This document shows positions 38,001 to 52,874 of a stretch of DNA of 64,000 bases, piece by piece (position 1 is the stretch's first letter; the number at the start of each line of letters is the position of its first letter). The notes under the pieces were generated by a model that was not told the DNA's origin, ran no database searches, and worked only from the letters and a program-made list of their open reading frames with translations. Origin of the DNA: Leptoclinus maculatus (Eukaryota; Chordata; Actinopteri; Perciformes; Stichaeidae). The position numbers were made by a program, and so were the translations under genes. The stretch is from contig JAVDOI010000001.1 of NCBI GenBank assembly GCA_032191485.1, positions 30,489,948 through 30,553,947 of the forward strand, given 5' to 3'.

Positions 38001-41000
38001 ACCTTTGACTGTGTAAAAACTAAAGTGTGTATATGCAAGCATTGTCCCTCATGACTTTGAGCTGGTGGTTTTCCATATTCAAATATTCAGATGGATTCAT
38101 ATATTCAAATGAGCTGAAACAAACTGCCAATCTCTCGTGGCCGTCTGGCAGAGGAAGAAGAGGAGGGGGGTCACCATTAACATTTTAGCAGCTATAGTTA
38201 TAAAACCTTTTTTAATCAGTATTATGATTAATAGTAGGAACAGGAGGGTAGCTCACAATTGCAGGACCTGTTGTCTCTGCTCAATACATTTCAACGGATC
38301 AGGTGGGAACCCTTTCAGCTCGTCTGTCAGAGAAGAAACACGATGCTCGATAAAACTGGAGCTAATTGCTGCTTTGTGTTAATATGAACATACAGGCCTG
38401 CAATTACAAAGATAAATGCAAAGATTATAGAGTAGAAAACTACACTTTTGAGCATCGGAGCCGATAGTAATGGGTCATTGGTTATGTTCAATGAATGGGT
38501 GTGAACCTCAATACAACATCATATAAATATGCAGGAAATTATATGATATATTAAGCCCAATTTACATTCACTTTTCATCTGAATGATTACACAGTAGATG
38601 GACAAAGCATCTTTTTTACCTTCAATTTGCACCAAATGGACCACATTTTAAAGACAGGAGTGCAGGAAATGGCAAAATTACTTGCAATTCCATTATATCC
38701 AACTGAGTTCTTTGTTATAATGTATATTATAATGTCTTCCTATAGAGTTTAAATGATATCTCTTCCTGTTAATGTCGCCTTGTACTTAATACTTCCAAGA
38801 AAGTATTATAAATACATTTCTATATTTGTGTATTTCTTGTTTGTTTGCCAAGACGAGTCTGTTTCGAGGGCAACAGTTGTCAATCTGTTGGAGAGCTTTT
38901 ATCTCCTGCCATGTGTCATCTCTGGCACACATGTTTTCTCATTCTTCATTTAAATGCATGTCAAATTGAATGTATTCATTCTTAAAATAGATTTTTGAAC
39001 AACAGTCATATGGATGATAATGATAGACCATAAACCATAATGGCTTCAGCTGTTGCCGAGCATCGTCTTTTAACAGTTCTAGAAAAATACACAATTCTGA
39101 ATACAGCAACAAACCAAACTGAGAATCAATCCATTATTATTTTATAATTCTACGATAAAGATATCTGAAATACTACAGTAAAAATATCATATTGGCTGAC
39201 TTCAGGCTGCTCAACGTCTCCTCTACAGTTTACAGTAATGAGCAGTACTGCAAGAACATTTCATACAATAACGTGGAACGGAAACCAAACCAGTGAAAAT
39301 ACTTACTGGAAACAAAGGCATGACATTGTATGTTATCAATTACATTTTTGTCACAAGTGCCTCACAAAAAGGCAAAACTGTAGGAAATATGAATTAATTG
39401 CTAATAGCAATACTGTGGTAATTTAATTTAATATTGAGAACACATACATAATGAAGGAGTAATAAAGCAGCAGTAGTTTCATGAGTCCAGTTATGAGACA
39501 GTCCATCAAACTGTTGTCTGTCTCACTTTATAAGTTTTTGTTTGTTCTCTCTTTGCCTGTAAAAGCTGGGGAGTGTAGGTGTATAAATTAAAACGGTGCA
39601 CACATGCTGTTTTGTGTTGGAGAAAATTGCCTCCTAGCGTGTCTGGCATGGAAAAGGCTTAATCACCATTATAAGGATGATGAGATGTATTTTAAACATA
39701 ACTCCACACTATTACAGCTATTACTGTAATGATATACAAACTGAACCGCGTGTTCAGGGATTCACAGATCCATCATGAATAAATAGAGCCGGGAACGATG
39801 AATTGTTTTCTCTTTCCGAGCATATCTAACGCTGATCTTCAAATCTAATTAACACTCATATTCAGTATAAGTATGAGGGGTCTTTCTCAACTCAGGGTGG
39901 TATTGGCAGCTATAGTTAGCAGGGATTGAAAGGGAATTCTGATGTTTCCAGCATTTAACATACATGAAAATTGTATGTTACGCTTATTTTTTTAAGCAAT
40001 GGCGGCCCTCAGAAACATTTTGTGCGGCCCCTGAACAGGATCATCTGCGTTCCATTTCAACAGCTGACATTTAGTGCACTACTCAGCTACTGCGTCAAAC
40101 AGCGCACATTTAACAAGCATCTATCAGTTTAGGAACGATTGACCTATAGAAAGCTACTTTTTGCATAGCAACTAGTGGCACCTAGCAATTGTTGCATGAA
40201 TCACATTCTGTCATCAATGCTAGTGCTGTTAGCTAACCAAAGACAATTTGGTAGTTTAATATGGAAGTGAGATGGAAAAGAGATCTCAGGAAAAATTTAT
40301 ACATTTTTTAGCTGCTGGGAACACTTTCTGGCATCTTAAAGTTTAATAAATAAATGATTGTTTTGGAAGTATTTTGTTTTATTGGGTGTATTTGTCTTAT
40401 ATCTCCATCATAAGCTAGCTCCCTAAACTGGCCCATAATGAGATGAGGGTTAGAAATGGTGGTAATATTACCTGATGCAACAGGAAACCCATAACAGACA
40501 GCCAGTATATCCTACAGTACAACAGTAAGCAGCAGTTTATATACTACTAAAAGTAATGGAAAAAGTTATACCCACCTTAGTAGTAATGCAGCAGGTGTAA
40601 GGGACACCGCAGGCCGATGGACCAGGTGCAGAACAGTTGTGGTACATGTTGACCGACCAGTCTGTATACTCTTGACCTCCACAACACTGAAACTGCCACA
40701 GACAAGAAAGATAGCAGAGTAGAGACAAGGGCCGAAATTGGAAGGAGGAGGAAAGACAAAAAGCAAGAGTTTAAGAGAGTGATGGGAGAGGATATAAGGG
40801 GAATAGGAGATAAACAGAGTGGAGACATAGATAAGGGAGAGATTAAAAAAAAAAAAAGAAAAGAAGTAAACAACTTGATAAACAACATTTTTTCTGATGT
40901 TAGTAATGCCAGTAACATTTTGGGAGGAAATGAGCCATAATTAACAACAATTTGCATGTAATTAAGAGTCGGTTTCATATGTGCATGTCGCACTCTTTTT

Positions 41001-44000
41001 CCAACTCTGCCACAATCAGTGTGGTTGGTCAGCTGGTGGTAGGGCTGGGTGATGGGGGTAAAATCAATACTATGATACTACAATGAAGTAAAATATTATA
41101 TTACAATATTAAGATAACTTCTTTTCTGATACAAATCTCAATATGGGAAATCAATCACAAACAACACTTAAAACTCTGACTCATGAGTTTATGTTCATTT
41201 CATGAACATAAACACATAAAGAAAATACAGTTTTTAGAACTTTTTATCCAGATTACATATAAACAAATCATGGCCGTTACAATTTAAGAACCTAAAGCTC
41301 TATTCGTCCTCTCACTCGCATTAGAAATCATCATCATTAATTAAAATCCAAATGTGTACATTTACAGCAGCCTCACAGACTGAACTGTTTGCTCGTGAAT
41401 CTATAACACTTACAGCCTAAATCGACAAAATGATACAAACCAATTATTTTGTATTGCCCTCAATTTCAGCCATAATTAACAAACCCTGAAGAAAAGAAAA
41501 TATTATCACTTAACAGGGGAAATATACAAGCTGCGATAAGATATCTAGAGCACATTAATAATTATTGGTTTTGGCTGAGAGCTTTTGAGTCACATTGATT
41601 AAAGCGGCTATAAACATCTTCCTTATCAGTTTTACATGGTTTGAAGGCTGTTTAGGCAACAACGCTGCAGGGCATCCACGATGATGTTAATGTTAATTTA
41701 ATAACCATCAAAATATAACCTAAATAACCTTCTCATAGCAGCAGAAGAACAGGTGTAACAAATAGTGAAAAGTCTATTTATAGTATAGATATATGACTGA
41801 ATGTGGGATGACTAAATGCTTTTTAAATTGTAATAAAATAATTGACTGCCCCAGTTGTTTGCACACTAAATAGATTACACCAAATCCTGTAATGCCTCCA
41901 TTCAGTCATTTCTATCTAATTTATGTTTTCATCGGTTAGCTGTGGCTGCACAGCTGCCCTCAGAGAGTTAACACTCCCAGAAATACCTGAAAACCACACC
42001 ATTAGCTCCGCTTTGTAGTCAGTGAGAATCAAAAAGACAGTAAGAGAGGGAGAAAATTGGACAAAAGGTCAGACAGTAAGAGAGGACGAGACACGAGATG
42101 AAGAGAGAGGATGAATAAATGAATACATATGAAGCTGCTCTTTGCCAGGCCGTGTGATCAGTATGCTGACATGACGCCAGTGGGCCAGGAAGTTACTCCC
42201 TCTTCTCGTTGGCGTGACTCCACAGAGTGCCGTTTATCCAGCAACGGGTCAGGACCCGAAAAAGGGTCAGGACCCGAAAAAGGGTCACAGGAAGGCAAAG
42301 CAATTGTGATGTGATTGTCTGCAAAGTGTCGGGTATAAGTCCAAAAACATTAGCCTACAACTTCACACTGACTTACGAGTTCAGTAGGTGCCACTGTACC
42401 ATAAATACAATCCAACAGTCAGTGAATCCTATCTTTGGGAAAATTGATCAGGAGGTTTTGTATCCTCACGAGACAAACCCAAGAGAGGGAAGAGACTATA
42501 GAGACTCGTCACTTTCAGATTCATGACTAGATCACCCACCAATTTGTTTACTGCAGTTATTGTAAAATACAACATTCATTATTCATCTCTGTCTCAATCA
42601 AATACTCATTCTGTTCAATCCCAATCTGGTGTCACGGATGAACCTCTCTTAACCATTTTATCTTTTTTTAATTTCTATTAGTCTTTTTCTCTGTTGGATG
42701 ACAACAATTCTCCAGAGGTCAATTACTTGAGAGTCAGTCGTGTCTGAAGGAGTGACTGATTTTAGAGCAAACTGCCTAACTGACTGACGACCGGGTGTGC
42801 ACTGGCTGACTGAGCGACTAACTGGGTGGCTAATTGAACAGCTGACTGCTCAAAGTGTGTGTCGCAAGACTGAAGTCCTATCATGTGCTCCCTGCATTCA
42901 ATACTATTTAATTATTACTATTATGGCATCCATGCAGAAATGTTGTGACAGATCTTCCATGTCCGATAAGGTTAGCATTTAAAAAAAAGTTTTTGGCAAA
43001 CTTCTCCTGTACCAACTTTCTACATCAAATTGTTTTTAAAGGTGAAATAACAGAATCTTGACTCCTTCCTTCCGAGTCTCTGATTTCTGTGTTTTTCTTT
43101 TCTAAAACAGATTAACCAGTAGCTGATGCTCTCTACAGTTATGTCAGGAGCTGTCTATTTTCCTTCAAAATCCATTCGGGCCAAAAAACAAACCAAAAAG
43201 CTTATTGAAGTCATAGTGTCTGAACTGAAATAGGGATATTTTATGCAACCTCAACCATTATTACCAGTTCAGACATTTACACTCTCTTCATATTGGGTTA
43301 TTACCAATTACTGACCAATTGGTTTTAATAAGCCATTATCCCCTGATGAAACCTGTGTGAAAAGTTACAGTAAGTTTACCACTCTCACACACACACAATA
43401 AATCTGCATGCAATTTGACATTCATATTCAATAAGGTTTTCAATAAGAGAGACAAATATAGCATATATGCACTCTTGCCTGCATGGTTCTCAGTTGAAAT
43501 TAAACTCCACTATAGCCTTCTAATGTTTTTCAGAAATTTTGTATTTAATCAAACATCTGAATATTTCTTCAACCAAGTACAAAACACATGCAACAGACAT
43601 AACCATCACACAAGGAATGCTAACTCAGGTCACGTGATACCTTCAATACCAAGAACAAACCTCCTCAAACGCAGTTATCTACCGTTCAATAATAGCTTGG
43701 AACTCACTACCCTCATATAACTTATACAGTTAACAAACTGTCATTTAAAAAACAATTAAAGGCTCACCTAAGGCCACTGACCATATGACTAGAACTCCAT
43801 TGCCTTTGTAGACTCCTGATCCTTCTTTGAAGAGGTTATGGATGCATAATGTTAATGGTCGGTGCTGATACTATACATCTTAGTCTCTGACTGTACTTTG
43901 TATCCGATTGTACTGTTATAACTGTTTCTTTTGCGTCATGTATTGTATGTATTATGTTTTGTCCTTTCTGTGGACCCCAGAAAGATTAGCGACCGCCAAG

Positions 44001-47000
44001 GCGTCAGCTAACGGGATCCAGTTAATAAACAATAAACATTCATATCATGATTGCACAGATGGCATTGCGTTGCTTTAGAAACAAATTCAAGTTTGTTGTT
44101 TGACAGACTGGCCTGCATACCCACTACTGACCTTCCTTTTGTTAGCAAAATACTTGATAGTCATAGAAAAGTAGAGACAAATAATTAGATAATTATCTAA
44201 ATGCACAGTGACGTGTCAGTTGGGTTACGGAGCTTAATATAGCACTGAAACAGCCCTTATCAGAGTAATCAATGTCGTTAAGATCAACACTGATGTAAAA
44301 AAAATAAAAGAATATGTTCTCAGCATCTTTCCAGAAAATAAATGGCTTTTTGTTCAAACAACCACACAGCGCTGAGGAAACAAAGTCAATGTTTCTCCAA
44401 ATGACTGGACGGCCTTGTTGTTTTCACTGCTGCAAGACGTCTCGATATAAACCACAAAATCCTGATGCGATGGCTGTGACAACACTGAACGCTGTGACTG
44501 CAGCGTAAACTCTGATAAAAAAATGATGTAATTGTGAGGTCCTCACTGTCTTTCACAGTGTTGAAGACACTGGCATTAGTGGTAAATGTCACATTCCTGT
44601 TGGAATACAGAACAGAAAGATAAGCTTGAAATTAACTTTGGACAGGATATAATATGACCTGCAAATAATCCACAGATTCGTGAAGTGGCTCTAGGATGAG
44701 ATTTTTCTCATTTCCTGTTTTTGCACACCGGATGCTATTTAGAGCTAAGCAATTTTACTACTGGAACAAAGAGCTTACAGGCGGGCATTAACAACTGAGA
44801 ATCACCGTGGGTTTAGTATGTCTACATCTGAACGCATCTAAAGGCAGAAGGATCATACCTGCTCAGAAAAGGTTCCACTCGAATGCGATCATAAATTATA
44901 AAGATTGGTGAGACGCACACACACTCTCAAACAGTCCTCAAAGGCATTCAAGTGTACTCTTTTTTTCAGATGAGGAGTGATGAAATTAGTGGGAAAAAGG
45001 AAACAAGGGCTCCAGCGAGAAGTGGAAATCCTGACTACTTTTTCACCTCTGCACACCTGGCTAACCGCTGCTTGAAGTGGAGCTGCATGTCAGATTGTCA
45101 ATTCGGGAAAGTGTCACGATCACAGGTTGCTTGATTGACTCACGATCAGAACACAGAAGACAAAAAGGAGCATCTTTTTGTTGAGACCAACATCAATGAG
45201 TCGTAAGGGATGAGAACACTAATCCTCGGAGTATTTCAATTTATTTTCTGTCTGCGTCTGATTGTTTGCCTAACTGAAGTGCAATTGACACAAGAGGAGG
45301 ACCAGGTGCGAGAAATGCTTTGTTGACAAGTGGAGCGATGGCAGAAATAGAGGCTAGCTGACCCAGGTTCAGTTAAAGCATGCATCCTTTTCTTGTTAGT
45401 GGCAACCAAGGTATTTAGCGTATGTTGTGGCATATTAGTAGCTGGTATAGCCAAAAGGCTGAGTAGTAATTAAGTTACAAAAATAGTCAAACTTAGCCCC
45501 TTCCAAATTCTCATTTGTCGAACAATTGCTGGTTTTACAATACATAAGTAACATTAGGAGAAAAGCACTAGTTAATCTGTTATTTTAAGGGTCGGAAGGG
45601 ACGTGTGTGTGTGTGTGAAAGAGAGTTCATGTCTTGAAGGATTACTTGTTTTGCTGCTACTAAAGAACAACGCTAGAAACAATTGTATTTTTAATTAATC
45701 TAGAGATAACGTGCAGATTCGACCGATCAGTTTAAGCATCAGTAGAATTTCAGACGACCAATAATGTTTTGGTTGACTGTAACCAGAGCAACAATTAGGC
45801 CATTGTCCTCAAACGCAGATAAATCCACTGAGTCAATTTACGTGTGGAAACAGTCTCAATCCCCACTAAGGTTTTCTTATTGTTTTTTCGTCCAAGTACT
45901 CCAGGAAAACACTTAAATCTCTCAAAGGACATTGGAGCCAAACAGCAGCTTTACACCGTGACAGGAAAAACATACTGTGAAAAACCATTACGGTTTGTTG
46001 TCATCAGAGCAAGCAGATCAGAGTGCCAGTGACTTAAGATCTTCAAGAGATCACATCACAGGATAAAGATTAAAAATCTGCTGCCAAAGCAAGCCTTTTT
46101 TTGTTTTGAGTGATGATGAAGTGGAACTGCTTTTGAAGGTATTAAACTACTAAGTTCACAAAGAGTTGAGACTGTTGACTGGATGGCAAGCCAAAATAAA
46201 TGTGGCAAATTCTTTTTTTGACATACATTTTGAACTGCATATTTTTTTGATATCGCTCCAGCAAAAACAACTATTCCTGGCAGCGCTGAAACGATTGACA
46301 CCGATGGCAGAGACTCTTTATCAACTACAGGTGCTTTCACACCTAACCCGTTTCGTTCAGTTAGAACAAACGCAGGTCCTTCTGAACAGTTAGTATGCTT
46401 CATTTGGGCTGGTGCCAAAGCTGTCAATTGAACCCTGGTGCCGACCAAACAACCGAACCCAGACTGCTTGAAAAGGTGCGTCTCTGGTGCAGTTTGTTTG
46501 TGGTGTGAAAGTAATCGCTACTAAATCTCTATTACATCTCACAAACACATACATAGAATCTGTAGGCAAGATTTTGGTATCGTACGCGTTCTGGTTTCCG
46601 TTTGTAGTCCTAGTAGTATGGACTAATCATGTTGGAGCAGGCTTTGGTTGAATGCAGGTAAGGGCCCTGTCACACTATTGCGTATGAGAAAAACGTATGA
46701 GTTGCGTATGCAAATTCCCCAAAAAACGTTCATACGCACAAAAAACCCTTGAAAATACAGAATGTTTCGCATACTTAACGTATTGAACCTATGAGAAGCG
46801 TATGAGTAGCATATCGCCAGCGTATGGACAACGAATGGCCAGCGTAAGACCAGCGTATGGGCAGCGTACGAACTGCGCATGCGTGTTGGAGAAGAGCTAC
46901 CTCCATCCTCTCTCGTTGTAGATCCACGAAGAACTGAAGAAGAGCTCGAAATGGGAGCCTATATATACACTTTCTCAAAACGCTGGCCATACGTCAATCA

Positions 47001-50000
47001 AATGCTAGTTTTAAGTTAAATACGTTACTCATTCGTCAGGCATACGCCAAGATGTCTATATACGTTGCAGATACGTCAGACATACGTTAGAAGTACGTGA
47101 CTCATGCGCTATCAATACGGTACACCTTCATGCCAGCGTATGTCAGCGTATGACCAGCGTACTCCACCTATGAGTAACGTACCTCTGACGTAACTCTTGC
47201 GTATTCAGCGTATGCCGAGCATATGCTTAGCGTATAAACCATACGTCGCCACACGCACAACATTTTTAAGCATGCTTAAAAAAACTTGTATGCCTCGCCG
47301 TATGCCAGCATATGCGACCGTGCTTGAAACGTATACAACCTATGCCTAACGTACCCCTAGCGTATGTCACCGTATACCAGCGTATGAGTGATGTTTTTCA
47401 TACGCTCGCATACGCTAGTATGATACGCAATAGTGTGACAGGGCCATAAACAGGAGAGCAAAAGAGGCGGAGCGCATTTGGCCGGAATGCAATATGGGAA
47501 CCCACCAGCTTTGGTTTAAAATTAGCTTGTTAGCTGGCTGTGAAACATCTGGTCGTACACGCCGTCTCACAACTCCAGTCTTGCATCTCAAGTTGCTAGA
47601 CAGACTGTAAACAACGAGCAGCTCACGTAAGAGAAATTGGCCCGGATAGCCGCTGCCTAAATCGAAACCCCAGAAATATAGCCCCTCACCCCCAGAGGAT
47701 TATCGGTCGTCAGCCGATGGGTTTCAAGAATGGTGAGAAAGCAAACGAACCAAGGATATTATCAGATAATTGATTTTAGCATGATTTCAAAAGCTGAACT
47801 ACTAATAAATCAATCTGCTGATTGTGAAATCTGTTCAGGAAGCGATCTTATAATTGATCTGTATAAGGCCATATACTATATACCATTTGGTAACCATGTT
47901 AACACGTACACACATCAGCGCGGGTATTTTCGGTCAAAAACATCTAAAACTGCTGCGCTTGTATCCGACTCTGTGCCAGTTCATTACATCCATTAAAAAG
48001 TGTGTGACAGCAATCCCACAATAATAAGCACGTCACCATTTAGTCCCGTCTCTACCTGTTAGTCATTATTTATTACATGTGGTCAATTTGTAAGAATACT
48101 AACAAACAATACCTATAATCAGTTTTTTCTTCGTGAGCTCTTTGTGAAGCCAAAGAACATACATACACACATCAAGTGCTGTATAAACTTCTGTCAGTCC
48201 CCAGAATTTGATTTCCCCATGTGGGTCCTGATGATGCAGGATGACAATCGCCAAAACTGTTCAATCAATGAGTTACCTGTCGGTCTAGATAACTTCCTGT
48301 TTACTTCCCCCAGTTTGTTTGTAAAAAGTAAGAGAGGACGGGAACCGGACCAGAACTAAAAATTAAACAATGTATCAGTCTTTTCCCTTAGTCTGGATCA
48401 AATGAACCAAACTACAGTTGTGAAAGCGACTCTCAGACAATCATGAATGAATTTTGATCATAATTGATAACTTGGTTTCAAATCTGGCGTATGATTCCAT
48501 AACATTAAATACTCATGACTAAATATGCAACAACATTAGTATAATTTAACAATTCATTTTTTTTGCCCACAATATTGACATATCACCTTTTTAGCTGATG
48601 TGGTGAACTTGTTAGTAGACAGTTGCATATTTAAAGATTCAGCAGCTACAGAGCAGCACTAGCATACATTTGTAGTTTGCCTGGCAGATGCAATTTCAGT
48701 ATATTCACTCTCTTTTAACTGGTTTTGGTCTCCCCAACTCTTGAGGGTAATATTTTAGTCTTTAGCTGCTAAACGTGTCACTATATTCCCCAGTTAGTCT
48801 CTAACTGTGTCTGTCTGCTGTTTGGTGCTAAGCAGGTAGTGTAAATTAGGGTTTTTCAAAAAAAATTCCTGAATTTGTTGCAGGCCAGACAGCTTAAAAA
48901 TGAGCTGAAACTCACTATAAAGCTCTGTAAAGCCAAGGGGAGCTGCAGATTCAGGTGATAATTCTCTGTTTAATTACTGTATCTGTTCACCACAATGAAG
49001 AAACCCTTTTCACAGTCTCGCATTGTTATTATAAAAATTATCAAAATGATTGCAGTAGCTTTAAGTAAGAGTTTAACACATAAAAACTCAGCAGGACTGT
49101 ATCAATGTGGCTTGATCAGATTTGATTGACAGTAGTTTGGAAAAATAAAAAGCCAACAACCCCACAACTGTCAAGATTTAAATGTTACTAAATCCTGATT
49201 GGTGCACAGAAGTACGTGACATCCCCTTTTTCCAACCACGCCCCGTCTTTTAAACCAGTGAGAAGAGAGAAAAACACAAATACAGAAATCATTAATGTGA
49301 AATAAACAGAACTGTTCTAACTTTGACAGAAAATAGTGTGACCATGTAGTAGTTGTTCATACTAAGAAACTGATATTAATGGTATAATCTGACAGCCTTG
49401 GCACACTGGACATCAATTGTTAATTCTGCTAGTCTATAAATGCTTGGAAGCTTAGACTTTGGATTCAAGACAATCTGAACTGTTCAATTGTGAAGGGATT
49501 TGAACTGAGGCAGGTGCTTGCTAAACCACCAAATTACCTTCCACAAAACAACAGCCAACTGTTCGGCCTTCAAGCAGCCACAATATGGTTAAATCAAGAC
49601 AGACTCCTGCTCCACTGGTGCTGGTCACTCTGCACATGTCTTAACATGTGGCATGTAGTCCGCAGACTGATGGATCATTGGTCTTTTCTCTTCTGTTAAT
49701 CAGTGGAGTTTGCTGCAGGCTGCTTCTTAATTTCTATGTGTGATAGACCCCCTGACTGTGCATCTCCTTACGCTTCCTAAAAAGTTGGTAGCATGATGTA
49801 CTCAGGGAGCAAGTGCAGAGTAATGGCTCTCTGATTATTCTGTAAACAACTTGTGATCATCCAAGATCACTTCAAATCCTGACTAGAGCCCTGTAATGCT
49901 AAACAGGTGTTTTGAGTGTACTGTATTGCCTTATGACATATTTGAAAAGCTCATATGGACCTTTCAATCCTGTCACATGACAGAAAACATTCAGTGATAT

Positions 50001-52824
50001 AACCTTACCCTCTTCTGTACAAAGTCCATGATGTTTTTGAAGTCCAGGTCATCATAGTAGTTCACTATGCCTTTTCGGATGTTCTTGTTCAGCAAACCTA
50101 CAGTCTGTAAGAGGGAGAAAAAACAACAAAAGCAAAACAGTTTGTGTGTGTTAATAATACAAAGGACGTCATGTTACCACAATTGTTTTGTATCCACGAC
50201 ACATCTGATCTAGAATCAATGGGTCAGACAGGCTGCAGAGGAAATGTTCTCATTAGTCAAGGTGACTAATCCACTGAACTGGAATATTAAAATGTGACAG
50301 TTTGACAGCTCACATCTGTCAGTCACAATCTGGTGCAGCAGAGTCACGTCCAGTTAATGCATTAGTCTATCCGGACAGTACAATAAATATTTGAAGTACG
50401 TTAAGTACGTTTATGAAGAGCTTTTCTTTTAGGGAACTAATCATTTATTCCACTTCACTCTTTGTTTGGGATACATTAGTCTTATTTATACTTCATAAGA
50501 GGGGTTGGGCTATTTACTGCATTCAGGCCTGCTGAATGCTCCGTCATTTTGCTCTTTTAACAACCTGTAATAAAGACTTGAGACTTCTCCGCTCACGAGA
50601 GGCTCAGAGATTAAAGGGACTGAGCCTTTCATTCAATTCATTTTCTTCTTCCCCTGAAAATATCAGGTCTTCACAGTGAATGTATAGGGGCAAAGCAGCC
50701 ATATTTAAATCACATTACAATAAGAAGATTTATAGACTTGGATTAAGCCTAGCGAGGCGTTTCCCTTTGAGACACAAGACACTGGACCATTATTAAATAA
50801 CGTGCTATAAGCTCATATGTCTTTATCACTTTTTAACACGTGTTCATGAAAATGAGACGCTGAAAACAAAAAGCCATCTTTCATAAAATCTACTTATAGG
50901 GGAAATAGACTGAAATCTTATTAAAATGCACTGCCATATCTTTTTAATCTCAATGTAAATGAGACAACAGTAAAATAAAGAAGTGACATATTAGAAGCTC
51001 TGTTTGTAATATATTTTAAATAAAACTGCCATTAACAAACTGAAACGGACATTCATTATGTGGATAATTTAGATTTTCTTATGACAAACTGGCATGAACA
51101 TTAAAATGCACCACACAATATTATTGAAAAAAGTTATTCCAAGACAGGCCATTATTATGTTTAGTGTAAAGTCATGTAAATGAGATGATTGAAAGCATTA
51201 AAAAGAAGAAAAAAAGATTTAAATGTTTCCCCACAGAGCCACATTAAGATATTCATCATTGGCAAGAAGACTGATATTAAATGTAATGAACATCTCAGTA
51301 GAGGAATGTCATTATCATTTGGCCCTGTAATCATGGATCATGGTCACATGATCACATTAGCACTTCCTCACATATAGAAACACAAGTCAGGAAAGCAGTA
51401 CGTTTCATCAGCATACGGATATCATTAAAATGATAATCCTATCTACTCTTTGAACAGATCAATTCTGATTATACTGTCCCTGTGCATTTCCTGACGAGAA
51501 ATATGAGACATTAAGATTTCAATGTGGTGTCAGTGAAGACTCCTTTTAATAACAGATATTATAGGATGTCAACTCACTAACTTGCCTGGTTTTTGCATTT
51601 GGTTTCGATGAATAAGAATCATATGACATCAATTTACTTTTACTTCATCATGGCTCATTCATTAATATTACCTTGTGCTTTAAAAGATGCATGCAGTGTT
51701 TAGTGCATGTCAATCATACTGAGATCAACCAAAATATATATTAAACAATATAAATCCAATTCATTTTGTCTTGGTTTTTATTATATCCTCATGAACAGTA
51801 TTTCAATATCAGTTTATTGCTGCATAAAGCGTTGGTTGTTAACCTGTTCCCCCACTATGTGTTTCTAAATGTGAGGTTATTGATCAACACCTTGGATGAC
51901 TCACCTGATTGCGGAACACCAGCGCCATGATTCCTCCGAGCAGCTCCAGGATCAGACACACAGCCAGGGTGTACATGAACTGTAACCAAACAGACGATAG
52001 AAAAGAAGAGTCATTACACACTTACACACTTTTGTTTCAATTTCAATATTTATCTTTATAGTTGTTTTTTGGATGAGCTTTTGATCAGTTATTAAAGTTA
52101 TCACCAAACTTAGAAACATGAAATCAGGCTTTTCACTACTGCCACAAACAACGGTATTTGTTTGGTCCTGCATTTGTAGCACTGTCTGTCTGCATGTCTT
52201 TGCACCCAAGCATCTGTTCCAGGGTGAAAGGGAAGCATATGCTCCCATGCCTGAAGTAAACTGCTGTTGAACATGGTTGAACAACATTTGTCGTGGCAAA
52301 AAAAACCAAAAACATTCTATACCTGTAAAAACTGGAGACAAATAAATATGAACCCGTGTACCATCTACCGTATAAACATTAAAATGCACCACATATTATT
52401 GAAAAAATGATTTATGACAGACCATAATGATGTTTAATAGTCATGTATATGAGATGATTGACAGCATTAAACTTGAATGAATGCCTTGTGGTTGTGTGCC
52501 TCCACCAACCAGCCATGTTGCCGTCTACATCCATGTCTGTCCAAAATGTCTTCACTTCATAATTTTATCTTATTAGACATTTGTGTGACGTTGTCATAAT
52601 TAGCATGTGAATTATCAAGTTATGGCCAAAAACGTGTTTTGTGAGGTCACAGTGACCTTTGACCACCAAATTCTAATCAGTTCAACCTTGAGTGCTGTTC
52701 CAAATTTGAAGAAATTTGCTTAAAGCATATTTGAGATATCAATTTCACGAGAGTAGACCGGACGGACGGACGGACAACATGAAAAAATAATGCCTCCGGC
52801 CACAGCTGTCGTGGGCATGGAGGC

Positions 52825-52874
<50 letters not shown>

